Under the pieces are notes generated by a model, which was given only the letters and a program-made list of their open reading frames with translations, ran no database searches and was not told where the DNA came from. Of a DNA stretch of 64,000 nt, positions 34,831 to 47,480 are shown in pieces. The stretch's first letter is position 1. Every line of letters begins with the position of its first letter. The stretch is taken from positions 65,038,108 to 65,102,107 of the forward strand of contig CM037782.1 of the NCBI GenBank assembly GCA_021229015.1. Reading direction: 5' to 3'. This DNA is from Solen grandis (taxonomy: Eukaryota > Mollusca > Bivalvia > Adapedonta > Solenidae). The position numbers and the translations under genes are program-made.

Positions 34831-35229
34831 ATGGATTTTTTTTCATACTAAGTAATAATATAGAGTTGATTATCAACATGCGTATGGTTTCTATCACTGG
34901 TTTAAATGTTTCAGGCATTGATTTAACACGACAGCTCTATGTTTGATAATCAAACAAAGGGAAGTAATGCACTCGTGAACTGCTTTAGAAGACAGAGCTA
35001 ATTAATATATGGGAAATCTACCAAAGTTACAAGGTTGGCTGAAGAACAAGATCCAGTGCAAATCTATTGTTCAAAAATACATATAAATTCATGTCATATA
35101 TGAAATGTCATATTTTATCAGCTAATTTTATAAAACACTGCATTATCAATGTTCTATACTATTAAATATTGTAAAACTCTATCATCAAATATGCGGTACT
35201 ATCAATTACTACATAATCATATATTCACA
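34831..35229. other. AT-rich spacer, nothing recognised
   Basis: Sequence between two simple-repeat regions. No exon, element end or RNA gene seen. Confidence 0.4.
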
Positions 35230-35715
35230 CTTTCACTACAAAATATACATTATCATACATTCAGCACTATCACAACCAAATATTACATTATCATATATTC
35301 AGCACTATCACAACAAAATATCACATTATCACATATTCATCATTATCACAACCAAATATTACATTATCATATATTCAACACTATCACAACCAAATATTAC
35401 ATTATCACATATTCAGCACTATCACAACCAAATATTACATTATCATATATTCAGCACTATCACAACCAAATATTACATTATCATATATTCAGCACTATCA
35501 CTACCAAATATCACATTATTATATATTCAGCACTATCACAACCAAATATTACATTATTATATATTCAGCACTATCACAACCAAATATCACATTATCACAT
35601 ATTCAGCACTATCACAACCAAATATTACATTATCATATATTCAGCACTATCACTACCAAATATTACATTATCATATATTCAGCACTATCACAACCAAATA
35701 TTACATTATCAATAT
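35230..35715. repeat. 38-bp satellite array
   Basis: The word tcagcacta recurs every 38 bases (for example 35413 and 35451), with unit parts 'caaccaaatattacattatc' and 'atatattcagcac'; about 12-13 units. Because 38 is not a multiple of three and no unit frame has a stop, the array reads as a 38-residue repeat for most of a 263-codon open frame. That frame is an artefact. Confidence 0.93.
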
Positions 35716-36069
35716 CATACTACAAATATTATTAATATTACCTATCAACACAATATATATAAATATCACTCGAAATATTTCATATTAATCTCACACATTA
35801 TACCTATTACATATTATCCATCTACAAATATAACAAAATATCTTCAATATTCACTTATCATACCAAATCAATTATCAAATTTAACAAATTTCAATATCAA
35901 TCTATATTCAAATAACATATCACTACCAATATACTTATAATATTCAGTACTATCACTTCCAAGTATTTTATAAAATATTTGACACTATCATTATCAAATA
36001 TAATATTTTAAACTATTAGACACTATCAAATATTACATTATCAATTTTTCAATACTACTAAATATTATA
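35716..36069. repeat. degenerate A/T-rich junction between two satellites
   Basis: Composition and words (tatcaaat, cactatca, attcaata) resemble both neighbouring arrays, but no fixed period is visible. Probably decayed array. Confidence 0.6.
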
Positions 36070-37378
36070 ATATCAAATAGTCAATACAAATACTATACTA
36101 TCAAATATTCAACATTACCAAATACTATACTATCAAATATTCAACTCTACCAAATACTATACTATCAAATATTCAACATTACCAAATACTATACTATCAA
36201 ATATTCAACTCTACCAAATACTATACTATCAAATATTCAACTACTACCAAATACTATACTATCAAATATTCAACTCTACCAAATACTATACTATCAAATA
36301 TTCAACTCTACCAAATACTATACTATCAAATATTCAACACTACCAAATACTATACTATCAAATATTCAACATTACCAAATACTATACTATCAAATATTCA
36401 ACTCTACCAAATACTATACTATCAAATATTCAACATTACCATATACTATACTATCAAATATTCAACATTACCAAATACTATACTATCAAATATTCAACAA
36501 ATAGTATACTATAAAATATTCAATACTACCAAATATTATATTATCAAATATTCAAAAAAATATTATACTAGCAAATCTTCAACTCTACCAAATACTATAC
36601 TATCAAATATTCAACAAATAGTATACTATAAAATATTCAACACTACCAAATATTGTACCATCAAATATTCAAAAACACATTATACTATCAAATCTTCAAC
36701 ACTACCAAATACAATACTATCAAATATTCAACATTACCAAATATTATACTATCAAATATTCAACATTACCAAATATTATACTATCAAATATTCAACATTA
36801 CCAAATACAATACTATCAAATATTCAACATTACCAAATATTATACTATCAAATATTCAACACTACCAACTACTATACTATCAAATATTCAACATAACCAA
36901 ATACTATACTATCAAATATTCGACATTACCAAATACTATACTATCAAATATTCAACATTACCAAACATTATACTATCAAATATTCAACACTACCAAACAT
37001 TATACTATCAAATATTCAACTCTACCAAATACTATACTATCAAATATTCAACATACCAAATACTAAACTATCAAATATTCAACATTACCAAATACTAAAC
37101 TATCAAATATTCAACATTACCATATACTATACTATCAAATATTCAACACTTCCAAATATTGTACTCTCAAATATTCAACACTTCCAAATACAATACTATC
37201 AAATATTCAACATTACCAAATATTATACTCTCAAATATTCAACATTACCAAATATTATACTATCAAATATTCAACATTACCACATACTATACTATCAAAT
37301 ATTCAACATTACCATATACTATACTATCAAATATTCAACATAACCATATACTATACTATCAAATATTCAACATTTTTC
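36070..37378. repeat. 32-bp satellite array
   Basis: About 40 units of 32 bp built on 'actatactatcaaatattc' and 'aacattaccaaat', with units missing a few bases near 36485-36660. The words tatcaaatattcaaca here and tatcatatattcagca in the 38-bp array suggest a common ancestor. Reading frames inside (36653-37066, 37159-37395) are repeat artefacts. Confidence 0.93.
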
Positions 37379-37782
37379 ACTACAAATATTCTTAAAAAAC
37401 ACTCCAATATTATTCTATATATCTCTACTAAACCAAATATTAGTATTATTACTATCAAACATTTATCAGATATTGTACATTACAAAACATTTTATTATCA
37501 AATATATGAAACAAACAAACATTACATCAAAGATTTGAAACAGATTAGTTTATAAAATATTAAACACTATCATGTTATCTGGAACTCGGAATGTGGGTCT
37601 TCCCGTCTAATCCGGTCCATCAAATCTTCTACACAACCAAATATTATACTATCAAACATTATTTTATCAGATAGTGTACATTACAAAGCATTTTATTATG
37701 AAACAACCAAACATTACATCAACGATTTGAAACTGTATTTCATTTTTAGATTAGTTTATAAAATATTAAACACTAAAAGGTG
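37379..37782. repeat. array-like flank plus partial inverted element
   Basis: Decayed satellite-like sequence. A fragment at about 37579-37613 (ggaactcgg, gtcttcccgtctaatccgg) repeats the left end of the element at 37783. The stretches 37440-37560 and 37620-37770 are also direct repeats of each other ('gatattgtacattacaaa', 'aacattacatcaa'). Confidence 0.6.
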
Positions 37783-37978
37783 GTTTCCGGAACTCGGCAA
37801 ATGTGGGGTCTTCCCGTCTAATCCGGAGGTACAAACAAACTTTTATCGTTAAAACTTCACGGTGCACTCGTTCACAATAAAATTAGTGCAACACCAAAGT
37901 TGTAACTGTACAAGTTTGTTTTACCCCCGGATTAGCTGGGAAATTCCCAAATTCTTAATTCCGGAGTAACTCTATACC
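37783..37978. mobile_element. small inverted-repeat element with TCCGGA ends
   Basis: The left end (ttccggaactcgg ... tctaatccggaggt ... aaacaaactttt) and the complement of the right end (actccggaattaag ... gctaatccgggggt ... aaacaaacttgt) align over about 60 bases. Length ~196 bp, no reading frame. The ends are Tigger/pogo-like in style, but no clear target duplication was found. Confidence 0.6.
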
Positions 37979-38045
37979 TGTTGCATTTTATCATCAGGTA
38001 TGATATACTATCAAATAGTTTACTGTTAGGTTATCATAATCATTC

Positions 38046-38135
38046 ATGGCCTTCCTTAGGGACAACGTACTGGTCCAACCCAGGACCCGTCTAGAGGGAT
38101 AAATACAATTTGTTGTGAAAAAAACAACAACAAAA
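38046..38135 (+). mobile_element. SINE family 1, truncated 3' half
   Basis: 'gtactggtccaacccaggac', 'ccgtctagagggat' and 'caatttgttgtg' followed by an A-rich tail match the second half of the SINE at 15251 and the reverse copy at 11090. The tRNA-like head is missing. Confidence 0.5.
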
Positions 38136-39126
38136 AAAAAAACTTTTCCGATCGACATAAACAAGTATACTTAAATTGAATTAATTAACAAACAATATGC
38201 TTATCATCGAATTCTCAGTGCTATCATTCATCATATTCTCCTTTATCTAACTTTTTATTTCTTTTATTTTCTTAATAAGATGGATAAAGATTTATAAAAT
38301 TGGGCCTACAACTCACCGACACTGGCAATTTAGCAAATTAATTACACCTTTGAGATTATTACATGAAAAAAGTAAATGAAAGCAATTTATTTACACACAC
38401 GAACATACATGTCACTGGCACTAGAACGCAGAATAATTTATTGAATCATGATTTTTCAATATATATGGACAAAAAAAAAAGAAAAAAAGAATGAAATGAA
38501 GATTTCAATAAATTGGCAGTTCTACGGTACTAAGTAATAATGCTTGTTTTATTTAGAAATCTATTACGGAGGTACTTTTTTATCATGAAGTTTTGCATGA
38601 TTTATCATTTATCAACTCATCTATTATACATTAAGAAAGCGTCATCTTCCTTCTTCGCGGTGTCCGTCATTTCTGTAACTATGCTTTCAAATGAATTATG
38701 TTATACGGTAAATCAGAAACTAATGAACTCGCTCATGAAATATTAACAACATGAGATCTCGCGCGCCGCGTGAGTGTTCTCGTGTGTTGTCATGTTACAA
38801 CCTACGCGCTCAGATCCGCATTTTGTTCGACATAAATTATTAATCAAGTAGTTTTTTTTGCTTTGCAAAATATACATGCGTGCGTTAAATGAAAACAAAC
38901 GTGGATAAACGAATTAATTTACATTGAATTAATTTGCATTAACTAATTTGATTTTCATATTACCGTATTCCTATGTCTGGGCAACTTATAGGCCCATTGG
39001 GGTAAGTTTATATCGTATTGTATACCTGTATATCAGATTTTTTTATTATTGTGTTTTTTTATTACGCATGTCATTTTTATGCATAATTTACTTACTGATC
39101 TTTCCTTTTTTCCCCCTTTTTTTGTT
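38136..39126. other. AT-rich stretch with a short CpG cluster
   Basis: No exon supported. At 38756-38830 several CpGs cluster (ctcgcgcgccgcgtgagtg, ctacgcgctcagatccg). This could mark a promoter or first exon of an unseen transcript (a donor-like gtgagtg is included), but there is no open frame. Confidence 0.25.
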
Positions 39127-39360
39127 GGGTTTAAATGTCCCGTTGATAGTATGTCTACCTGAGACAGATGTACCACACCCAGTCACATTTCCTGACATCG
39201 GGCCAACCAATCCTGGAACTACCCCTATATGTTGAGCGCCAAGCAATGTAGTTATACCAGCACCTTTTTTTTTACTAAGATCTACTTTTGTTTTTCGGGG
39301 ATCGAACCCACGACCTCCCGATCCTGGGGCGGACGCTGTAATCACTCGGCCACCGGGACA
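39127..39360 (-). mobile_element. tRNA-derived SINE (family 2), best copy
   Basis: On the - strand the head reads 'cccggtggccgagtgattac' (A-box), then 'gtcgtgggttcgatcccc' (B-box), resembling a tRNA of the Leu/Ser type. A body follows ('gcttggcgctcaacatat', 'agttccaggattggttggcc', 'gactgggtgtggtacatctg'). The tRNA cloverleaf is not intact at the acceptor stem. Confidence 0.75.
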
Positions 39361-42181
39361 CGTACTTGCTTATTCACATACTTATGCAATAGTAACGCAT
39401 AATTATTTTAAATTGTTTGCCCATAGGTTTTATTAAAGTTTAATGTTGTATTTATTAAAGGCCCATTATTTCTCAGAGATTGTAATTTTGTTTACATTAA
39501 CTTAATTATCTATTTTAGTATTTTGGATGCATGTTAAAATACGTAATTTGTTAACATTTTGTTTTTGGGGAGCATCCGTCAGATTTCAGAAATATGAACA
39601 TATTCGGGTGTGACACGACTTAAGTGTGGAAAGCATGCGTGCACTAAAAATTAAGAGGAATCCGAATATCTAGAGTGACAGCTAATTTTGTTCTGTTATG
39701 AAGTAAGAGAGAGAGAGAGAGAGAGAAAACGCTCTTCTTAGTTTTCCGTTTACGCATGTTTTCCATACTTCAAAATTAACTTATTTCATTAATTGCTGCC
39801 TGACCTCAGTACATTATCTTGATAGGATAAGATACCCACAATATTTTAAGTCCTATTTTTTTTCAGTGAAATATTAACAACACACACAGGAGAAAACAAA
39901 ACAAATATTCACCTGATAAGACCGAATTACCTAACAAAGATCCGCAACACTGATATAGGTAAAGAGCAAGTCAAGAGAAGCTCTCATTAAGTTACGTGTT
40001 ATGTGACAGCGAGATAACGTGAGATGTGTAAAATTGCTGATATCAGTTATAAATATACTGTGTTTTCTCTTCAATTTATTGCCGATTAAACAAAAAATAT
40101 ATTCCTCTTATTAGATCTCAGATGTCTTTTATGAATGATGCTGTAAAGCGTCTGTCTGTAAAGCGTTTATCTGTAAAGCGTTTGTCTGCAAGTTGTTATG
40201 TATCTCTGCGAGATCTCGTTCAAGTCCCGTAAAAAAATAATAATGATAATGATAATACATGTAATAATAAGCGTTATTTCGGACCGTTTCACATCTCTTT
40301 TGAATAGGTATTTGGATAGCTTTATCTCCTATTTTACTATTTTTTATTTATCTATTTATTTTTGCCAAATATGAAAAGAACTAAAACTCGAAAGAGTGAA
40401 AAAAAATGGCAAGAAGTAAAGACACAGGCATTTTTTGTTTCGTGCGAGATCGTGTTTTTTTTTCCTTCACCTGTGGTCTCAAAAATAATAATAAAAAAGT
40501 TTTCTTTGACCAATTTAAAAATAAACATCCTCTATCTCCAATTCATTACAGCAGCTTGCACAACTTCAACGTTTCAAGTTTCAAGATTTTTTTTTTTCAA
40601 ATCCCATTGAGCTTTTAAGCTCATGAGATACAAGTGCATGTACACACAAATTAATGCAATGTCAAGTAAATCATACATATAAATCATATCTTGTAACATG
40701 GCAGTCAAAAATGATTGGAGGGTAATCAAAAAAAAAAAAAAATGATACAAATTAATAGTAAAGAAAAAATGCAGATGAAATAAATCATTTATGTGCAATA
40801 TGGACTAGGGGAAAATTGCGAAATGAAGTGTATGAAAAAAGGTAAATATTTAGTTACACCATATGGAAAATATCAGGCGTTTGTTAAAAGATCAATTAGC
40901 TGATGTCATATACGTTCATTAACCTTTCGAAATATCGTTACCGGAAGCGAGTGCAGAGGACGTGCAAATTGAAATGTTTACAGTAAACATTATATAAATA
41001 AGAAATAAGTGACATCAAATATAATTATATATTCTGTCATTCTTTTTATCCCCTGTAATTAGCTGGACGTCGCTACATGATTGAAATACTGTCAAAGCAA
41101 CGGTAAAATCAAATAGTCATGTCTAGTCTTTTTATCAAAAGCATAATGTACAAATAGACCAAGTTTTTTTTTTTAAACTATAACTGCATCTTCACTATCA
41201 AAAAGAATTAAATTTCCTTAATTTTTTTAAAAAATTGGTTCTAAAACAAATTGAAACTTATCCTCTAATATATTGCAGAAAATGCAAATACTCTTTATAT
41301 ATTTATTTTCATTTATACTAAAAACTTTAATCCATTATTTTATGATATTATGATATTTGTCAGTCATACAAGACACGCTTCCAAGTTCACCATATACAAA
41401 ATCATTTTGCGAAGTAGTTACGTTTAACGTATCGTAAATGTACTCACTCAATAGTATTTGCACGTGCGAATCCCCATACTTGACTAGCATAACCTAATAG
41501 TGTGACCAGTTTATCAAGTAACTCTAATCTATGTGTAACTGAAACATACTTAAACTTATAAAAATTTTTTTTAAAGCTTTCATACCCTGGCCAGATAAAG
41601 TGTCACGTGCCTCTGCGAAAGAGCCACCAGTAGTAAGTACAATCCCTAGATACGTAAATCTACTCACAATATCAATAAGTATGCCATCATAAGTGAAAGT
41701 AAGATTTCTCGGTAAAGTACCCCCTTCCTAAATATCATTTTTTTTAAACATTTATTTTCAGTTTCCAACGATTGCAATAATCTATTAAGATATCTAATGC
41801 TTTCAGTTACCTGTGAGTTAACAACATTCCAATGTTTACCCCTTATTCCTCTATTATCAATAACAAAACTCTCTAAACAAAAATGGCGCTAAACACTCCA
41901 TTCGCTGCTTAATTCATATCAATATTTTACTCCATTTTAATCCCCTCATACATGGATTTAATTATATCAAAATAGAGGGAGGGGATGCAGTGATAGAATA
42001 TCACTGTCCAAGTGAGTGTTATAGGTCCTAAATCAGCGTTTTGTAGGTCATGTGATGATTTGTATCTATAGGTAAACAAGCTATCCCTCTTCCCTTGTTC
42101 CCGGGAAAGAAGTTCGATAATAATAATAATAATGATATAAAAATACGAGGAGTTATCCAAAAATACTTGACTTGACTATTT
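39361..42181. other. AT-rich stretch with minor simple repeats
   Basis: It contains (GA)n at 39708-39727, three tandem copies of 'ctgtaaagcgttt' at about 40142-40190, several poly-A/T runs and (AAT)n near 42118-42132. No exon, element boundary or RNA gene was recognised on either strand. Confidence 0.4.
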
Positions 42182-42400
42182 GAATTTACCGTCGCTGCGA
42201 CAGTATTTCAGTCATATAGTCTAATTACAGGTGGAGGAAGACCCCGAACGCACGGAGGCATCCGGGTAGAACTACCGACCTACCGCAAGCCAGCTGGCTT
42301 CATCACATGAAAATCCGAATGACTCTGCCGGGATTCGAACCCACACGGTGAGTGGCTGAGTCAAAGAAGTCAGCGACTTTACCCTCTCGGCCACGGCCAA
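42182..42400 (-). mobile_element. tRNA-derived SINE (family 3)
   Basis: On the - strand the head 'ccgtggccgagagggtaaag' (A-box) and 'gtgtgggttcgaatcccgg' (B-box) is tRNA-Leu/Ser-like. It is followed by a body with 'agccagctggcttgcggtag', 'ggtcttcctccacctg' and an end near 'ctgtcgcagcgacggtaaat'. This body differs from families 1 and 2. Confidence 0.75.
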
Positions 42401-42861
42401 TAACACATCATCGCACTCCTGGCAGTCTATGAAGTATAAAAACTCATTTTTCAAAATCAGACACCTCAAATATAACAATCAGATGCCCTCGCGTTAATTA
42501 CTGTTTTTCAAAATATTCACTACTAGCTTCCATACTTCGCTTGTGACGGTGAACCAAGTGCTCGTACATGTTAGCGAACAACGTCCCGCCAAGGCCCAAA
42601 AAATCTGTTGACCAATTCAAGCACTGACTAGGACAGTTTACCCCACATCTTTCCTTTTAAATTTCAGTCGAAATTATGAATTACTATTTTATAATTAAAT
42701 CGTTATGATTACTATAACTGATTTATTTTTACGTTTGTACGTTTTCACTATACCGCATTATATTTTGCCGTACATTCACGAACATGATGCCAGAAAAGAA
42801 AACAAGTAGCGTAGATGATCGAGTGGTTACGGGGACAGTCGTGTGGTTATGAATGTGGTAA

Positions 42862-42893
<32 letters not shown>

Positions 42894-43905
42894 TATATTA
42901 ATTCTACCACTGGTATTATTATTAGTATCATTAACTCTTATACAGTACAGAATTCTTTTCTTGTGGTCATTATTTTGTAACACCATATCACATTATCATA
43001 CATAAGAGTGTGTGCTAAGAGTAAAAAAAAAAAAAAAAAAAAAAAAAAGCTTGCTAACACAGGGCAGCATTGCAAGCAGCTGTGATCAAAAACTTGAAAC
43101 TTTTATCGCCTTATTTTTGTTTTTTTTTGTTTTCTTTTTCAAATTTTGTATGCCTGACTATTTCTCTTATTCACGTTAATTTCTAGTCCGTTACCAACCC
43201 TATCGTGATTTTCTTTCCCTTTTATTCCATGTTCGTGATGCCCGCTCGTTTTTACTCATCCATTGGTTGACGGAACTACTTTCGAAATTCTCTTAAAATT
43301 ATACATAATTATTGTGTGAAGTACCGCAATGACTGCTAACAAAAAAAGACATATTTTTCAATTATCCTGTGGCGAACGGGGTTCATCCTCCACGTATCTT
43401 TTAAATTAAACTGGGCAATCTTTCCACCTGACTGCCACCATATTTTTTCGATCAGATAAGCAAGTGATTGTTTTTATCATCTAACAATTGATAAAATTAG
43501 ACTCGCATCATATGTACTTGCGCCCTTCAAATTTGGACTATTTTTCATTATTTTTCTTTTATATTTCAATAACAGAGGGACAGTTTATTGTATTTTTATG
43601 ATCAATTATATGAAACATTTACTTCAATTTTCTTCAACAGATCTGTTTTCAATTTGCAATAAAGACGGCTTAAGGATAGAAGGTGAAGTTAAAAACAAAC
43701 CAAAGAAGATCCTTTGCGAATTGACAATGTCTTAAAGTATATGACGCATTTTAGGGATAAGCTTCGTTCAGTTTATGATATCTTGAGACAGGATAATAAA
43801 ATATTTGTCCTTACAGTTATAAACAGAGTTAAAAATAAACGTTAAAAACGTTTTTATATTATATTGTTTTTACATGTATACGATATAAATTTTCATCATT
43901 TGATT
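42401..43905. other. AT-rich stretch, nothing coding recognised
   Basis: It includes an (AT)n run at about 42877-42898 and a poly-A run at 43023-43048. No exon or element end is supported. Confidence 0.4.
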
Positions 43906-44114
43906 TTGACCCTTTACCATACAGACGAGTTTTGAAACATTGGTTTTCTCATTCCATCTTGTAGCTCAGATTCTACACAGTCTGCATGGCAAAGAAACAT
44001 CCATTGTTTCATCAAAGACCTATATATATGCCATATGTCTACGGTTTCATATACCATTTAAGTTAATAAATATTCATCAATTTGTACATGGATTTTCGTG
44101 AGGTAAAGGGTTAA
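43906..44114. mobile_element. third MITE family, near-complete copy
   Basis: Left TTGACCCTTTACCATA and right GTGAGGTAAAGGGTTAA form an inverted pair with TTAA-like flanks. Interior 'attctacacagtctgcatgg' and 'ataaatattcatcaa' match the copies at 16215 and 16532. Confidence 0.6.
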
Positions 44115-44318
44115 ACATTTTTTTTAAGCATCATAGATTTAGGTGAATTTCCTTTCGAATGTGTGTGTGTGACTTAACGTAGTTAAAACCGTTAAACAAA
44201 GTGCTCTGAAATTTATATACATCACATATCAATTCCCAAATTTCAGCGGAGCTCATTCAGAAGAAATGAGTATTCTACAATATGATAAACGATGGAAACT
44301 AAGGCACCGTGAGGCACA

Positions 44319-44385
44319 ACAACGTCATAAACCTGACGTCATAAACCTGACCTAACGTCATAAACCTGACCTAACGTCAAAACGG
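44319..44385. repeat. short tandem repeat (acgtcataaacctgac)
   Basis: Three copies of 'cgtcataaacctgac', the last two spaced by 'cta'. The TGACGTCA-like words are a by-product of the repeat. Confidence 0.85.
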
Positions 44386-45302
44386 CGACGTCGGCCGTTA
44401 TACAGGTACAGGGTTCGATGTTTATCAGAATGCTGACATTGATGTACCAAAATGAGATATCTGAGTGTATATGAAATTACATATATGATTTTTCCCGCCA
44501 ATTCTAAATGTGATTCGTTAATAAATGTGTTAACTGTTTAGTTTAATCCATAAAGTACCATGAAATACTTAATGAAATATGTAATATATAATTATCGGGC
44601 AATACGTTAATAATTATAATAATCAATGCACAAATTTTGCAATGATCCACATAGTAATTTACATTTATCAAGCATACGGCTTTTATTTTAAAAAAAAGGT
44701 GGTGTTTGTTGTGTACGGATCCGAAGGTTTAATGCTGGAAACCCTCTCAAACGTAATAACCAAGGGAACCTAGTGTGGGATATATATATATAGTTGTGAA
44801 AACCTATTTCCCAGCATGAAACAAGTCAGTTTTGGAGACGAGCTTAAAACAAAGCTATTACATCTTACTCTTCGATCTATATAACTTGATCCGTATATTG
44901 TTAAAGTATTATTGAAACCAGTTTAACCCTAAATTTAAGTTTTTGAAAAAGGAAGATTTGAATAAAAGTTCAATCACGCTACACCCAATGGCTTTTTATT
45001 TAAATTATTATTATTTCAAGTTTTCAAATTAGGGAAAGTTTCAGTTGCTTGCAGCCGTTACGTCTACAGAACTGGAATAGAGAATTCGGATAACTGTCAT
45101 CCCATAAAAATAATGTTAAGACAAAACAAAATAAATAAATAAAAAATAAAAGCGTACTTAAAGTATCATATTTCATTAATGGGATCATGGACCTAAAGAC
45201 CACGGGTGATTTCATGCACTTTGCCAATTGATCAATGAGTATTGTTTATTTCTTGCTTTTCGTTGAATTACTGGAAACTGTTCAAGGCAGAGATATCATG
45301 TC
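44386..45302. other. AT-rich stretch with possible SINE remnant
   Basis: 44715-44820 carries 'ggatccgaaggttta' and 'gaaaacctatttcccagc', which echo SINE family 1. The rest is featureless. Short frames on the - strand are not supported as genes. Confidence 0.35.
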
Positions 45303-45344
45303 ATCAGGGTCTTTCAAATAGTATACTATTTGAAAGACCCTGAT
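45303..45344. repeat. perfect 42-bp palindrome
   Basis: ATCAGGGTCTTTCAAATAG, then TATA at the centre, then the exact complement CTATTTGAAAGACCCTGAT: 21-nt arms with no spacer and no mismatch. No related sequence was seen elsewhere in the window. It may be a recent inverted duplication, a foldback element or an assembly artefact. Confidence 0.97.
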
Positions 45345-46149
45345 GTCATACAACATGAAAAATACATCATCATTTTTCTGTGGACACTCTTCGAGCGCAG
45401 GGTATGGGAGAAGTAGTCTCATTAAATGCTCATTTGAGTCATCTGTCATGACATGAATATTTTCATTCATTGCTTTGTTGTCATTCTTGACATCCACTTT
45501 TGGAATAAATTATAATCTTCCAGTGATATAAATAAATATACCATGCATATATGAAACTTGTTATGCAGGATAGCGTAGTAATTTTGACCGAGTGCAAAAT
45601 ATTGTGTATACCATAATACTCCAGGGTTCCTTCTACTCCCGCGAGTCGGGTTAATTAACTAAATCAATCTTTAGTTAAACATTTAAATCTTTTCGGTGGA
45701 AACTGCTGATGCCAACAAATGAATCCAGGCTAATTTCCGCGCCATTACGCAGGGGCAGTATGGGAAATGTCAGTTACATCCTGGCGTTGTTACTTCCCAC
45801 GAAAATCTGGTACCCGATCTAGCTCGAACTCCACATACCATACTTAGTGATAAATAAGCCTTAAATACTTAGGGGCGAATTTCACCATTATTGAGACTTT
45901 TAGTAAACTGCACAATATTTTAAAAAAAAATAGAAAAAAGAAAACAGGAATGATGCAATGCGTACCGTCCATTTTAAAAAGTCAAGTACTACTAAGCGCT
46001 TTATTTAAAAGTATTGTTTGTGAAAATAGAGTCAGGACTCCTGATAGGTACCAAAGACACTGTGTCACGTGACTGAACTTGGCTCACACTTTATATATGG
46101 TTTACAGTATCTGTCAAATTCAAAAGAAAATGGGCCCCGATACATCACA

Positions 46150-46260
46150 TACATGCGACATCACACCGTAAACGTGAGGTATCAACGATATCACATCCAA
46201 TTACATCATCTTGACACCGGGCCAGCCAGTTATGTGTTGAGCGACACGCACAATATCATT
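46150..46260 (-). mobile_element. SINE family 2 fragment, reverse
   Basis: 'ttacatcatcttgacaccgg', 'gccagccagt' and 'tgttgagcgacacgca' match the body of the element at 39127. No tRNA-like head is preserved. Confidence 0.45.
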
Positions 46261-46417
46261 TTGATTAACATAAGTTAACACTGGCTACGTTTTTTTTTTA
46301 TTTTTATTTTTTATTTTAGCAAATTGTCCCTTATAAAGGAAATAGATGTCATATTTACGTGGCAACATATACCACTTTGGAGAGCAGCAACGCTATGACA
46401 TTTTTTTTTTGGTGTGT

Positions 46418-46435
46418 GGGGGGGGGGGGGGGGGG
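46418..46435. repeat. poly-G tract
   Basis: Eighteen consecutive G, directly after a T-run and gtgtgt. It could form a quadruplex and is a likely length-error site in sequencing. Confidence 0.95.
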
Positions 46436-47480
46436 AAATGAGGTTTCCTTATATGGTAAAATACCACTTTGAGAATTTGACACGCTGAAAAACAGTAGTT
46501 AAATAGCATACATATATATAAAGCTGTGGCAGCCGCGAAAAGTGATAAAATATACATGAACAAGTGGAAGGGAAAAAGGGTAAAATGTATATGAAGCAGC
46601 TATAGAAATGTACACGAAGAAGCATTTTGACAATTGTACGTGCAGCAGCTAAGTGCATGAAACTGCTAATGAACATGATAAAAATGTACCGTGATAAAGA
46701 AGCTATGGAAAAAAATATAAGATGTACAAAAACAGTAAAATATACACAAGCTGTAAAAAGGTAAAATGTACATGAAGAAACCATGAAACAGTTATTATCT
46801 GTACATTGGTTTTAGAAGTCACAGGTAAGTTATTCATTAAGGGTATGTAGCAATGTATTGTGATTTGACTTGCTGATTCTAATTTAAAAATGTAATGTTG
46901 ATATGTAATGAAGAATGACAATACTACCGGTACATAAACTAAATATATTCATAATTTCCCAACAATGCAGTTTTTAATAACTATGACTATTAACAATGTG
47001 CGGAATATCTGCCAGTAACATTCTTGTTTGCATTATGATATTTCCACCTTTCGTTGTTGTTTTTGAAGAATTGTTTTTCTATGTTAAAGTTTCACTTGTT
47101 TTTGTTTTATCTTCAAAAATGATAATAGTTAATACTTTCCGATTAAAAGAAACGTTTTCAATCTAAAGTGTAAATCAAAAGTAAAAAAATAAGCCAGTGA
47201 AAACTGCCATATAGAATCTACATTTAAGAATTTGTTATATACTAAATTTAACATTTAATCAGAAACCCAATCGTTAAAAGTGTAATCTTCAAGTAACAAT
47301 TCCAAAATTGTAATAAGCATTTTGAAAATGTAATAAGCGTTTTATAAATATAATAAGCATTGATAAAATGTTATAAGCATTGTCAAATTTCAATCAGAAA
47401 AAGAAATGAACTCCCATACCTGTTTTACTTTATTTCTTGTTTTATGATATGCCTTCCTTGCTAATTTATATCATTTCATA
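46436..47480. other. AT-rich stretch, nothing coding recognised
   Basis: Repeated but irregular 'aaaatgtacatgaag' / 'aaaatatacacaag' words at about 46550-46790 look like a decayed minisatellite. 47310-47400 repeats 'aagcattg..aaaatgt'. No exon supported. Confidence 0.4.

Noticed and set aside
34652..34855. 67-codon Cys/Val/Leu-rich frame
   Set aside because: Produced by GTT repeats.
35149..35940. 263-codon open frame on the + strand
   Set aside because: It is mostly a read-through of the 38-bp satellite, giving a 38-residue repeat because 38 is not divisible by three. No start context, domain or codon bias.
36653..37395. Two open frames (137 and 78 codons)
   Set aside because: Pure translation of the 32-bp satellite.
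39281..39360. tRNA gene on the - strand
   Set aside because: Same reasoning: tRNA-like head attached to a repeated body; cloverleaf incomplete.
42322..42400. tRNA-Leu/Ser gene on the - strand
   Set aside because: A- and B-boxes are good, but the acceptor stem does not pair and a SINE body follows, so it is a SINE head.
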